From: Hymenolepis diminuta
Taxonomy: Eukaryota; Platyhelminthes; Cestoda; Cyclophyllidea; Hymenolepididae
NCBI GenBank assembly: GCA_900708905.1
Contig: CAADRB010000006.1
Span: forward strand, 3,005,927 to 3,069,926
Direction: 5' to 3'
DNA: 64,000 bases
Every line of letters starts with the position of its first letter. The first letter of the stretch is position 1. The notes below the pieces were generated by a model that worked only from the letters and a program-made list of their open reading frames with translations, was not told the origin of the DNA and searched no databases. Positions 38,901 through 53,900 of the stretch are shown here, one piece after another. Made by a program: the position numbers and the translations under genes.

Positions 38901-41900
38901 CAAAAAAATGTACTTCGAAACTCGCATTCTACCGCCTCTCCTACTTACCAATTGCCAACACGCCACAGATGAGCACCTTCGCGTAATTTCAAGCTTAGCC
39001 AACGTGTCTAATTTTCTTCTTCCGCTCATTTTTCTGTGGCTACAACTTAGCCTCGCATTTATCATTCACCACCAGTTGTCGTCGAAATGTGTGGTAAACT
39101 GCCAGCTTCAATAAGGCAAATAACTATTGTTTTCTCTTGAGTCAAAAGCTAAAAACCATAAAGTAGCTAGAATTCTCATCAGTTTCGGTTATCTGTTAAG
39201 ATAACAAATTAAGCTCTTGATACTGAGGTTAGTTAATGAGTATACAAGTATCTAAGCTTTTGTTATACCTGAATGGTGCTACAATCCAAACCTGAACTTG
39301 ATCATTTTAAAGTGTACGCCTTCTTCAAATACCCTGGCATTGTTCTCTGATAGTGAGATTAAGAATTAACGTATATTTCTGCTGGTGAAAATTGTCGTCT
39401 AGTGCGATTATTTCCCTTAACAATAACAAACATACTGTATCTAGAAAAGAGCCGGAATTCGAACATGATCAATATGTCTGATTTCTCTGTTTGTCTGCGG
39501 TTGTTATGCGGTATTAGTCAATAAGTCCAGATATGTTCTCTAAATTTCCCATGCCCAGTTCAAATAAAAATGGCTTCTAAGCCAAACATTTATTTTGCTT
39601 TGATGGGTAAAATCATGCAGGCTCTCTGGCGAGAAACCCGAATTCTGCTACTCTCTTTCCACTTATCAACCAATGCGACATACCACTGTGCTCACTGAAG
39701 ATGAACCGATGGAAATCGAAGTTGTGACCTCTGACGGACAATTTAATCACTGCACTACTCCGTAAATTTAAATGGTCAGAATCCCTACTTACCCATGATC
39801 CAGAACAGAAGGAGTATTTGAATTTTCGTCATGACTTGTTGACTACTTCGAAAGTCGTAACTCCATATTTGATGGGCTCGTACTTTCCACTGATCGGGAT
39901 TTTCCACCTCCTCGTCATCTTTGTCTAATCGGAAGGTAGCAACAGCGATGAGTAATATGAAGGTCAGGTAGGACATTATGTGCCCGATGAATTTGATTAT
40001 TGGACAGCGCAGCAACTGAGCAACCTGAAAAGCAAAAAAGGCAGAGATTTCTTCATGCTAATAATATTACACTGAGAGCCGTACAAAGATTCCAATTAGC
40101 CTAATTCACAATCAACCTGTCCTTTAATTCATGAGTATTAATTTTAATCGCTTGATTTTACTGTGTTTCTGAACTTATTTTCTGCTATTTATATGATATC
40201 GCGATTTTACAAAATCGTTTTAGAGCTATCAATCTCTTTACTTTCAATGCATGTTTTTAATTTCAGGCATTTATTTTATTTTCATTACTCTCATTGAGCT
40301 AATTTTTATTCCCACTCAAATTTTACAGAAGACTAGTATATTAGAGCGATAAATGATAAAATATTCTTTACCGGGAGGGAATGGAAATAATTATTACTAT
40401 AAAGTCTATGATTTATCCACAAAAAGATGCTATTTAAATGAGAATTTGATAGATTTTTAAGAGTACTTCAATCCCCGTATTTAAATCTTCAAACTCTACA
40501 TGAACCGAGACGAGTGAACTCGAGAAAGTGGGAGCTAAACAAACAAACTCACGTTACTGTGTTGGCCTTTTAGATAAAAGGAAAAATCAAACACTTCATC
40601 GACTCATCGCATTAAATGAGATTGATTGGTAAAGAGGATAAAAATATGAGAGACTCATAAAGGAAGAAGGAAGCTTGAGATTAAGGTTAAAGTACGAAAA
40701 AAGTGAACGTGGATGCAAGTCGATAGACAAAACTGTAGGCCACTATAGTTCGATGAACGCACTAATGCAATTATTTAACCACAAGATTTATGAGGTCATG
40801 CAAAGTTTATCAGAAGGACTATTAATCTTTAGAAAGTAGACTGATAACTAGAATATCTAGTTTTCTTCTAGCTGTCTCAAGGTTATTCCTTCTCTTTTCT
40901 GTCAGTCCTCACTACGACATCAACATCGAGAGGGGATAGGACAGTGATGAGCAAGATTTTTAAAAGAGGATCAAAGAAGCCAAGAAAAAGGCAGTTTTTG
41001 CTTCAGTAGGTGTAGTGTATCATCAATGCATTAAGATATGGGAGTTAATTCTGGTCAACAAATGGAGTGGTAGAATGTGAATTTCTAATAAGAGCGGCTT
41101 TAGGATGCTTACTATCTTCTCACATTAAATGCTGTAAACACTTCCAATGGCTTAGGACATTTTTTCTATGGTTGGATGACTGATCCTGCATAAATATATG
41201 AGATTAGTTTGCTTTCTTGATTGGTTAAGTGGAAATTTTACTCTGCTTCAATGATAGGATTCCAGTTTTGAGGTCAGGCACTTGGTCTGCGTGGTACACT
41301 TATTTCCTCTTGAGTCATTTTTTCACGACTTGTTCTCATGACATTTAATCACGCGTGTTTTGCTATCCAAAGTAGCACAATACGGAGATACCGCCCAGTT
41401 CATACTGATCTTTGAGATCTGATTTAGCAGAAATGATTATTCGGTATGAAAAACTTCTCATGAGGTCCTTGTGACATGATTTGGATTGAGGTCACATTGA
41501 AGGACTAAACAAAACCAATCTAATTGTTTGAGCAGTTTAAGAGTCTGGAATCTACGATTAATAAATGAATAAATAATAAGTATATATAAATCTTTCCTTT
41601 GCGCTACCTTTGTCATGCCCAAATATCGATCTCTCTACGTCGTGATTGACTGTTGAATTTTTCTAGATGCATACGTGTGATTTTGCAGACGAGGTTAGTC
41701 GATGTATTTTTTATTAATATTATTACTATGAGTAGTCTTTTGTGGCTACTCAAATCCTTTTCAATACAATTTACTTCTTAATTTTGAGAATGTAATTTAG
41801 ATGCTCTTTTTGAAGTGTCTCTAAATAACTATCCCATATCCGGTATATAGATAAACAATAAAGATATCATTAAACGGATATGGAAACAGCGATAACAAAA

Positions 41901-44900
41901 TAGTCATAAAATTGATCTGATAAAATACCATTCAGCAACCCACGTATTTTTTCCGTCAAAGATTTAAAAAAATATATATTTTTGATAGAATGTCAAAGAA
42001 ATAGTTGACTCTGAGGTCATGTAGACTGTATCTTAAAGCTAGTATCTTGGGTGTTATAAGAAAAAAATATGTTCTTAATTTTATTGTCTCAACTATTGAA
42101 AAAGTTGATCGGTAAAAAGATTATCTTATACAGGCCAAGAGTCCAGCAACTCTTTAGAACTTGGCTGACTTGGAAGTAAGCTTTCTTCAGTCTTCGGACA
42201 AATTTGAGTTTACAGGCTTAGAATGCATTTGCCACATAAATTACCCATGCTAATCTCCAACCGAAAGAGACGTTCTTATATAATTTAAAGGATTAAAGGA
42301 GTTCTGCTTTGATCTATAAAACAGTCTCTTTATTTTCCTTCTCCCTCCTCCTCCCAGTAAATGTAAGCTTAAAAACTTTACCTTTCCCTATTCAACTTGC
42401 ATTTTTGATGCTACCCTCCGATCAAATGGACCAAATGAATCAAGTTGATTTTCAAAATTTAAATAACAGCCTTTATTCAAGTATAGTTTCTGCCATTTTA
42501 TATACAACTCGTTATCTATCATGGAAATTATAATTTTGATGGTAGCATTAATTAAGTAATCTTATTATTAATCAATAATAACTTAATATGCCCTTTAAAA
42601 CAAAAAGCAACCGCTGAGGAGCCACTTAAAGTTAAGTACGTATATGAGTATAATATACTTCCATCGTTTTATCTGATTAATTGCACTTCCAGAAAAGCAT
42701 CTTTGCAATGAACGGTAATTAGCCATATTATCGCGATGCAAAAGAGCTCGCTCTTTTAATTCTCTCAGATAACCACTTTAAGTGAGCATTAACTTCTAAT
42801 AAAGAGCCTCAGCAGTTCAGGCGGATGATTTATTTTGGCAAAATTAATCAAAAATGTGAATAATTATCTACTAATTAGTAAAATAAGCCAACGCACTGCA
42901 TTAAATTCAGTTTTTTTTTATTTAATATCTAAATATTTAATAATGCCAAATAGTACAAAGTATAAAGAAATAATACACACAATGACCGTTGTTTTCAGTT
43001 ATTGGAGGAAAGAATCAAATTAATATAAATAAACGTAGGACTTTATGGACCATACTAATACGAGATGGGAAGCGCCAAAACTGAGACGAGTAGGCTGACA
43101 GAAATGAATAAGTATCAGAGTAAAGCTAGAAACTAAATTATATAGAAAAACCGACAAACAGATTAGAGACTAGGGGAAGAATAGTAAGCAAAACAAAGAA
43201 AATGAGGGAAAAGGTGGGGTTAATTCAATTAAGAAGTTAAGAATTAAAATAAGACTGAGATTGGTAAACTGTTTTTAACATGTCCTAATAGTTGCGTGGT
43301 AACTAACTTGTGTGGATGTCAAATAAAAGATTATGATATCTCTGGTATCCATGCTCTTAGTGTCGTACCACATGATAAAGTCCTCGTGAAACGTGGCAAA
43401 TTTTGCATGAATGACTGCCCCCTGTCGTCAAATTATCTCCCTTCTTTAAAGAAACAGTAAACTATTTAAAAAGAACGAGAACTACAGATAAAATCGCCAA
43501 CAGATAGGGTAGATATGGAATAAAATCAATCTCTTCGCCTTATAATAAACTAAAATTTGTATCAAATCATGCTTAATCCAAAAAGTTATTTAATTTGTAA
43601 TATTTTATCTATGTAATTACAGAATTACTCTTTACCAGTTTCAGCATTTACCCGTTTATTTAAAGATTAATTGTATATTTTGTGTATACAATTATTTGCT
43701 AGATATGCTAGAGGACAGATATGACAAGAATAACATATATTTAATCTCACTATTATTAAAAATTAAAGCAAAGGATTAATCTGCATATCTATGACAATAA
43801 AGCTTTCACGAATAAGGACAAACATCAGCAAAGTCTGTTACAGATGCTAATAATCACACGTTTAAGGTAATAATAGTTGAATTTGTTCTCTTGTTGGACC
43901 AACTTTTCAGTTGTGACCATAACCAATTTACGCTAGTTGAAATCTCACCAATTAGGGTGTGTGAATTGATATAATACCAATAAACGGATATTGACTACTT
44001 ATTTTGGTGGCCTTAAGTGCCAATTATTAGTCATTTAGCTGAATCACTTTGGAATTTATTAATGAAACGTCTTTATGATATTTGTCAATATTAGTGGTCC
44101 TGAAGTTGTCAAAAACATTTTAAATAAGCACACTTTGACATTAAAATGCAATCCTAAGTCACATAATAATTCAATTTTCTAGTGTTAGTCTCTATAGATG
44201 TTCTCCGGATCATTTTTCAAGACCTTTAGCTCTAAATAACAGGATGAATGTGCAGCATAATATTAGTCTGTGCATTATGCAAGAAGTTAGTATATATTTG
44301 AAGTCCACCAAGCGCTCACAGAAAATATAAGAAAACGTTAAGAATGTTTATAACTAAATTAGATGGTTGTCTAATATAAAGAACACTATGACATGCAGTA
44401 GCCTTTTTTCCCCAACTATGTTTAATTGTCATCTTATCATCGTTTAGGATAAGATTTATTCCTCAGCCTTCAGGAACCTAAGTCGCTTTACCGTCATATC
44501 GGCATCCTTCCTATCATGAGGTGGCAAAGTTCGCAAACAGAGAAGAGACTTAAGTTTAACAAATGTACGCTATCCTACATTAGCATCTTCTAACAAATAC
44601 AACGATGTTTTCTACCTTTGACGTGCTATTCGCTCTTTTTGGTTTTATAAAGTGAACTATGGAGACATTATGTCCTGTTTATTTAATGTTATTTAAATTT
44701 TAAATTATACAGTAAAAATATAGAATAAATATAATCTGCTGTGATAAATATTTATTTCCCGAGCAAAACTGTAATTCTGTATCTTTTCTGCACAGATTTG
44801 GGGAGCACATATCACTAATTAACAACTAACCAGAAGATTAAATCCAAGATAACAGTAGCAACATTAAATGTCTGGAATGGAAGATAATTCGGATGCTAAG

Positions 44901-47900
44901 AAAATCCTCAGGGTTTCTTTTCCAATGCCATTAATGAATACACCATGACAGGATTATTTTAGTCGATATTCAGAAGATCTAGGTCAGACCCGACATTCGT
45001 GATGTAATTTTCCATCTAATCAGAACAATTTACCAATTTTAGTACGCAACTACGAGGTAACTAGACCTTTTTTAAATCTAAATATATATTCGACGAAGAA
45101 TTACTTTCAGTTCGCATCAAAGGTAGACTGTGTATTTACGAAGAGTATTATTATTCCCTTTGTATGCCATTACAAAATAAATAAATAGACTGATCATTTT
45201 AATCTTTTAATTAGGTTAAACGCAAAATTTTATAGGAAGTTGTTAAAGTTTGATTTGACCTTAAAAGCATTTATAGTTAAATAAAACAGATTTATAAAAA
45301 GCTCACTTACTTGAAGTTTCCCAGTAATTGCTTGTCGGAACATCAGATTTTGAGGCATGGGAACCTGCAAATTGAAAAAAATAAATACACTTTTTGCAGT
45401 CCACGAATAAAAATAATCAAAATAAAAATTTTTAAACTAAATGCTGTAGCGAATAAACAAATTTTTAAAATTAACTAACAGGTAATTTAGTTAATATAGA
45501 TTTATCACTAGATTTCATCTTCAGTGAATTTTGGTGAGTTTTGCTGTGCTAAAATTCCTTTGTTAGACCTTGCTGGACTCACCTCAAGCGAAGTCCTGTT
45601 CTCATTGACTCTCTATAACTATTTATTTATTAGCGACTCAAGTTATTATATTTAAGTAACAAAATACAATCAGTAATCATGCAAAACAATAATTCAATGA
45701 AGAATTTAAGTAATTCGACATAAATTTTAAAAAAACAACCTAAACATAAATGCGTCCCCAGACAACAAATGAATTCATCGGAAATCAAAATCACGGATAA
45801 ATTAGTGTTTGGAGGAAACAAATACCCAGATTTGTAACTTCGAAAAGTAATTCCAATTGAAACGAAAGACGAAAATTAATTAGCTAGTGGTGAATAAAAT
45901 GATATTTATTAAAAAAATTCTTTTTCTTGCTCGACTTCTGGGAGGCTTAAATAGCAAAGTAATAAAAAGATGGTAGTCATGATATATTAATAATTTCCTG
46001 TTAAGAGAATGTTAGATATTATGCAAATTTTTTACTGAATATCCATTGGCACACAAGCTGTGCCCTTTTCTTTATAGATATTGGTATTAAGGTTATGGTA
46101 GCACTTTTAATTTGATCTTTTAATACGCATATGCCAAATTGTTGGAAAGTAAAATTTTGTTGTATGTAAATTTAAATATAATTTTAAAGGTTCTCGAAAA
46201 CCTTTCCATGGAGTAACTGTTAAGAGGAAGCTTGGGCTTAGGAATGTGCTAAAATACTTTCCCTGCTTACCCTAATAAATTTTGCAACTGAATGGAGCCA
46301 GTGTTGTTGGATAAATGGTTACACTAAGGACAAAGTGGCACAAACTACCGGCAAACTTGAAATATGATCGATGATAGAGCAAATAAAGACGTTAAATGAC
46401 AAAGAAAGTTGAAAACGGGGAAATTGATAAGGAGATGAGTAATAAGCAGAATAGAATAAGCTAGAATGTAGTATAGAATATACAAGAGAATAATGATAAA
46501 AGCATAATTACAAATTAAGATTATGGTTACTACACGTCTACCCTTTACGAGAAGAAACTAACTCAGTTTCTTAATGAAAATTAGTGTCTTGCTCCTACTT
46601 ATTCGAACCATCATAATTCATTTGAAATTTTTATTTTCAACCAGGATATGTATGTAAAGTTAATTTGATCTCAAAACCTACAATTCTATAAACAACTCGT
46701 CACAGCTCTATTCTCTTTTGCTTTTAAAAGTTTAAAATAAGCATTCTAATTAAATAAATGAGCTCTTCTTTTTGAGCTCTGCTATGTTTGGACCAAATAA
46801 AGTTATTAAAATCAGGTAAGAACAAGTTAGTTTTTCAATGGAACAATGGATTAATATGGCTGAAATAACCATCGGAATTAGAGAACCAGCTAAACACTGG
46901 AGATTGTCAATAAAACTTCCATTAGAAATGAAGTAGAAAACTTACAAACTTTTAATTTTGAAATATGAATCAGTGAACTCTCCATTATCTGAATATTTTA
47001 CTATCTGAATTCGGTCAATTAAAACATGGAAGAATCATTTTGATGCTCTCTTTTTGATTTCCATCCATTATTCTTTATTGATCTTTATTTACTCGATTTA
47101 AGTTGCTTTTCCGTAACTGAATGAAGCATAATTTTTTACATTGCTGTGGTTACGATATACTTTTTTCAGACTTTTCTAGAAGGAAAACACGTAAGTATAG
47201 AGAGACTGCTCATACATCTTAAAGATGTATAAGAAGTTTGTTGTACCCTTGTACTCTGACTCATAGGCCTATTCATTTCTAACATCCCCACATATCTATC
47301 TGTAAAATTCTCCATTCTATATCATCACATTCTCATCCGACTCTTGTTTGTTGTAAAGAGTTTTATTTAGCAAAGGCCACATTACATCTATGTCAGTAAC
47401 CCTCTTAGTCCAGATTCGTCCTACTGACATACCGGAGAGAAATGAATTTTCTTCTAGTCGAAATTAATTGTCAGTCAACGCTGGCAAAGCGCTTTCAGCT
47501 TCATCACCGCGGCATCCTAACGTCATCAAAGCTAAAGGATGTATGAGAAACAAACATTTAAATCTTGTCCAGTAAACGTCCTATTTCTATAATCCAGCTC
47601 CTTCGTCATTTCTGATGATTACGGATCCAAGTGGAGAGCCAGTGTTGCATCTAGTCAATCTGATTCATAGGCCTGCTCAGCCTCTTTATGGTTTGCACAC
47701 CTATCGACTCATACCTCTGTTCCTACTGATAATGCACAAAGAGCGCGAAATCGCTCATTTCACCTATCTCTCACAATGCCTACTTCTCTCTCTTTCCTCT
47801 CAATTCCTCTCCCCATCCTTTCCCTTCTCATTCACTCCCAACTTCCCAATACACGTTTTTCCAACCCAAAGTTTGGTCATCTTGTTTAAAAGATTTCGTT

Positions 47901-50900
47901 ACGTAATAGTCTTATGAAGATCACTAGTTTTATGTATGATATCTAGCCCAATTCGGTGGATTTCTTAAAGTAACTTTAGTATTGGAAATGGAGGTAAGTG
48001 GGGATTGATATTTACTAGAAGGAATATAAAATTTTTTACAGCTTCAGGGTTAAAATACTTGATTGATACCAAAAGAAAACTAACATTTGAAATTGCGCGA
48101 GTTCAAAGAATGAGTATCTTTACCACTTCTATCTCCACCTTAGTAGGCCTAACAGTTTTGGCTTTCAAACCAAAGCTAAGTTAATCAATAACCAATAACA
48201 ATTGAAACAAAGGCAATTGTATGCTTAAGGTGGCATCGATTTTGATGTTAAGAACGTTGTACGCCTATCTTGCTGGACTAAACAGAAAAGTAAAAAATTT
48301 TATAGTTCTCTTTAAATATTCGGTTAAAGCCCGAAATATTTTGGTCCTGAAATGCACATTTTTATTTAACTGTATTTAAAAGGTCAAATTAAAATTTCAT
48401 GAGAGTTAAAATTCTTTAAATTAAAAATTCAGGCATTTATTCTATATTGTGTTAATGTTCTGCTAGTGGACATTATCGAAATTCACGTAGGAGATGATAA
48501 AGAGAAAAAGGTTTCTGTCATTTGCAAATTTTGCTGAAAACTTAGTCTTCAATCCGCGTTAACTTAATATTACTTATTGGTCAAATACCTCATGCTTCTT
48601 TAAAATTCTCTCGAGGCCTTCAGTGAAAAAACTCTATTTCATCAACTTCTAAGCAGTTAGCTTATCTGATTTAGTCTTTACTGGGTATGCAATATTAAAT
48701 GAAAATGAGAATTCAATAGTCATACTGACAACTGCGCATACATCTTTTGCGTAAAATTAGCCTACTTACCCGTCTTGAGTACATTTATGCGCTTCCTAGT
48801 TTTGTCTCTCTTGTGTCTCTAAGACCAAATATTTTGCTTTACACTCGTAGAAATTGTGAGCACTCCCACATTGATACTCCATTAAACCTTATCTAATCTC
48901 CGTACTGCTGTGCTCAATTAGCCGATTATTTCAATTTCTTTTCCGCTCTTATATATACTCTTTTCAATGTATATTTTTGGAGACATATTTGTAAAGAATT
49001 ATCAAAATTATCGGATCAAACTTCTCGGTCTTCAATTAGCTTTTGTATTAGGCTTGTTTAAATGATACCTTCTAATTCTATGGAACAAACTTGACGAATA
49101 CCTTGATTTGATTTGGGCTACTAATTGTGTATCCTCGTCAACAATAAAAATCCATATACAGTAACAAAAATAAAACAGGAACTGCCATAGGTATCTAATT
49201 AGGGTATGAATTCATCTTGGACATATATTTTTGGACACAGATGTCCCTGGTGAAATTTATTTGGATATGTACCTTTATTCTTAAAATAATGCATATTTTC
49301 CCATTCAAAAACTCAAAAATTATTTTTAATTAAACTGTATTGAATCAAGTGCTTCATATCAATACAGATTTTACGACTGTAAGGGTCAAATAATCATACT
49401 TGTGTTTATGCAAAAGCTTAAATTTCAGGAAAGATATCTTTGAATTTTTCTCCCTTTTCTCTCTATTCTATGTAATATTGACAGTAATGATCATCTTAAC
49501 CTAACTAACGTCTCCAATATATGTTCCAATGACTGTTCACAATAGGTTTAATGCTAGTGAATAAATTTATCAAGTAAAGTTTAACACATTCCTAATTGTA
49601 ACCAACTGAATTAGAGATAGAGTAATAGAACCAAATGATAGAACGGAATAAATGTACGCGGTCATTCTCTAAGTGAGAAAACAAAGTACCGACCCGAATT
49701 ATCTCCATTTATGTACTGAAATAAAATTCATCCGGTTAAAACAACAAGTTATATTTGCAAATTGTCTTACTATTCGGGTGGAAAAAATTTCCTGGCGCCA
49801 TGTTTTAAGATTCAGATAAAATGAAAAGTGAAAAATTGCAATATTGAAGGCACATAATTTAATTAAACATAGTTAATTTTGTTAAATGTATATATTTTAT
49901 AAATCTCATTGGTTTTTATTAATAAAGTAAATCTAGTTTCAGTATTTCTGATTAGCACCATCAATATTAAATAAATTACATAACTGAGATATTTTATATA
50001 AAACGTACAGTAAATCATTTTGTAAATTTTATAAAACAAATTCCAGTTAATAAAGTCGCTTATTTTATTATCAAATTTCGCCTCCTTCGCACTTCTATAT
50101 ATCCAAAAGCCTTGCAAGAACAAGGGCTTCATGATGGTCGCGGAAACACAGGCTTATTTCACAGTACTTCAAACTCAGAAGTTTTATAATGTAATTCTAA
50201 AGTGCAAACTCCAACTCCAAAATGTCATAGCTCTAGGAACGTACGGTTGGAAATATTTTTGGACCCCAGCATTAAAACAAACTAGTTATACTATTGATTA
50301 CATACTAGTGTATTTAATTTTGGTTTTAATTGCCAATAGTTTATCTAAGCAATTATTTCGAATAAGATCCTTGGCTTCATATATTTAATGTTGATACGAA
50401 AACTGGCCGATGTTGTCTATCCCCTCCATTCTAAATACAACTTGTTGGCTTAAATAATTGCCGCCTCTATTGAGTGGTATTAAAAAAATATGACCTTGAA
50501 AATCAATTTATAAAAACAATAAACTTTCCATTTCTAATCAAGTTAAAAGCAACATTAAATATTAAGGCACGTGGTTTATGATCAGTAAATAAAGTTTTTC
50601 CTTCACCTAAATTGACAATTCACTCTTATGAATGGAAGTCTCAAAATTAAAGAGTTCATGGCAATTTGTTCTCTGAAGTGCAATTAATTTAAATCTGACG
50701 ATTTCTATAATGGCAGAAGTAAAACAGTGTTTCCAAAGATAATTAACTTGAAAAATTTCAAAGAATGCTAATATTTTTGGCAATTCTTCCAGTTAAAATT
50801 TTATTATATTTCATTGTAATCAGTGGCAAGATAAAATCCACTTAACTCTGATGAGAGCAAATTATTCCAATAGGTAGTAGAGGAGAATTGATCAAGCTAA

Positions 50901-53900
50901 AGTTGAGAAATAAAAAGGGTATTAAGTGAGTCTAGCATTATTTGAATTTTGGAATTGGTCATTGTCTTATTTATCGATGAGCAGTTCACCGTTTTGTTTT
51001 ACCAGATTCAAATTTAATGATATGTTCCATTGATTAATAATCGCATTGTCGTGCGTTTATCAACCAATTAAATAATTGAGATGATTTTACAATAGTAAAG
51101 CTCATAAGAGCGCACTCTAAAGAAAATCAGTAGATGCAATTCCTTGGATTTAGTGACGCATTGGCCGCTGGACCCGTCTGTCAAGTCAGACGTCATGAAT
51201 TTGATTACCATTAGCCCATATCCAGTGAAAGGAAGGGCTAAGAACGCTGATTAAGTCTGGCTAATGTAGAGATCGGCAGAATTCGAGTTTCTCACCAAGG
51301 AAACTCCGTGATGCCACTCTCTACCGCCGGAAAAGTTTTCATAAGTGGACTTGAGAAATATAGCCCTTATTTTTAAACATTATTTCAGTTTTATTGTAAA
51401 GAAAATATTTTATATGTGAATTTAGACAACTGTGGGTCACTTAAATTATATATTACAGGCCCGATAGTACTTGATAAATCCAAAACTGTAAAAGTTCACC
51501 TGGCAAATTTATATTTTAAAGCCATTCAACCGGAAATGCCGCACCATGAATTCATAAATAAAACATATATTTGAAATATGATACTAATAAAGTGTAAGTA
51601 ATTTTCAAGTGTTAACGCCCCGTACTTCCCTTATCATCTTTCCACTCTTTTATTTCGTGATTTAAGCAAATATTTTGATAAATTCGAAAATAATAAATAA
51701 GAACACGATTTAGACAAAAGAATATTATTTTGTAATGTCTGAGCACTCTGATTCAAGTAATGCTCAGTTTCTCTATGTATTTCTTCCGACTCAAATCTTT
51801 GCTCAAATTGTGAATTGCTCATCACCATTTTGCCTGTTCTTCAAAATCTGGGTTATTCGCGCTCAGTGCTAACGTCACCCCTTTCCTCTCAATTTCTTAT
51901 TCTACTCCCCCCCTTTTCCTCTCTCATTCCCGACTGTTCAATGTACGCTTGGTTTTCTTACGCGAGAAATGTCTTTGTATCTTATGAGCTCTAGAAAGAT
52001 CGTTAGTTCTATGAAAAGATATGAGGTCTAGTTTGATCTGATGCCTAAGTAGATTTATTCTGAGACTAAGGTTTGGAATTCCTTTAATTTTTATGCTCAA
52101 GTGTAATCTTTGAGATAATAAGATAAATAAATGAGTGATAGATTTAATCATATAGTGGTATTAATGTATGCACTAGATTTCTTCTACAGCGTGGATATAT
52201 TTTGCAATCGCATCCATTAAAGCGGTTCCTTTGCAGAGTAGCTTCCGATTTCGGGAAGATCTTACGGATGTTTATATTTATTGGTAATGCATTATTCAGC
52301 TTGATGTATCTGCCGTGAATTTATTTAGCTGGATAATCCCTGGTAGAGAGAAAAACTAATACATGACAGAGAAAATATGTTAAACTGTGATCCTTCTCAA
52401 ATATGCTATTATTATTATTAATATTACGCAAAATTATGCAAAATAAAAACAATTTTTGATTGTGGAAAATAACTGAAATCGGTTAACAGAAATTCTAAAA
52501 ATCGTAAGGAGGATCGAAAAGATATTGCGTGTGTATTCAAGGTATCAAAGAGTTTTCATTTGGTTGTGCGGAGACATACTGTAGAACATTTACTAAATGG
52601 GCAGTTCACGTTCTGAAATTCAAATTTTGTGAATCGACTCCTGAACTGCAGCGTATGATCGGCCGTGTCATTCCAATTACTTCTTCTTCCAATAATTGAG
52701 AAGGCAAAATGATTTTATTCAATATTCAGTAGTTTTCAATCTTGCATTAGCAGATACAAGATAGCTGAATACTCTATTTATGCAGAACTCTGCAAACAGA
52801 GTTTAATCAAGGCAATAATAGTGTACTGATTCCGTATAATACTATACCTAAGTATCAGTCAAAAGGTAAGAAGGAGACAGGTTCGCATGGAATATTAAAT
52901 GGGAGAGAACAGATGGTGGGTGACAGCCTTATGAACCGTAAGCAGAAAAGTTATAAAGCAGGAGGTCTAAACTTAAAATGTATGTGTCAAATTGTCAAAA
53001 ATTAATAAGCAATTTTATAACTCATTGAGAGATGAGTAGTGAAAATTGATTAGTAAGTTACGATAACGGATAATGTAATTATGGAATAAGTTTACTAAAA
53101 TAATTTGATTTGCCGACTTCCCTCATGTCATATTCTTCTGAAAGTCAGTGATCTGAATAATCTCCATCTAGGCATTATTAATTCTAAAGTAAATAAAACA
53201 CTATGAGCTTTCGTAAAGATGGGGATGTAAGTATTATTACCAAAAGGAACAAATCTAAAATATTTGCATATTTTTTTGCTCTTTAAACTTCGTTGCGTTT
53301 TAATTTAGAATGTAACTCTCATGTTAGATAAAATGAAATAGATTTTCATTTTCTTTTGGGAAAGATAATTGTATAATGCCAATTATCTCCCACTAAGTAA
53401 GCAAATAAGAAATAAAAAATTCCTATAATTTGGCGTTTCTTATTTCAGATATTACTTTGATTTACTTCCGGAGGTTATATTCATAGAAATATTTTCTCTT
53501 TATTTCCGAAAGCAGGTGGAATTTGAAATAATTTTAGGAAATTACACATCCGTCGGCTCAAAATAAAAGAGGGGTGGTTACATGACAAATCTCTTCTCTA
53601 CAGTCCTGTTGTATCCGACAGGTTGATTTTTAGTTAATTAGACTCACGGGTGTTTGAGCAGAAGTCAGCAGTAGTAATGGCAAGAGATTTCGCATATCTT
53701 AAGTAATTGGATCTCTATATATGGAAATGGTATGGATGTAGCCTACTGAAAGGCTTAAAACTAATGCAATCGTATAAATTTATTTTACAAAAATATTGAC
53801 TTATGTTTTATAAAACGGTGTTTTCTTAACAAATCATTTTCAACTCTCCAGAAAAGTAAGTTACCTTTAATTTTTCAAAGAGTTGAAATAATGTTAAATT

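Larger units (their letters stand above)
33571..39792. other. TRPC intron 4 (6222 nt), repeat-rich
   Basis: No gene found. A purine-rich tract lies near 34590-34670, a pyrimidine-rich stretch at about 36050-36240, and overlapping old repeats fill about 37000-39720. Confidence 0.55.
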
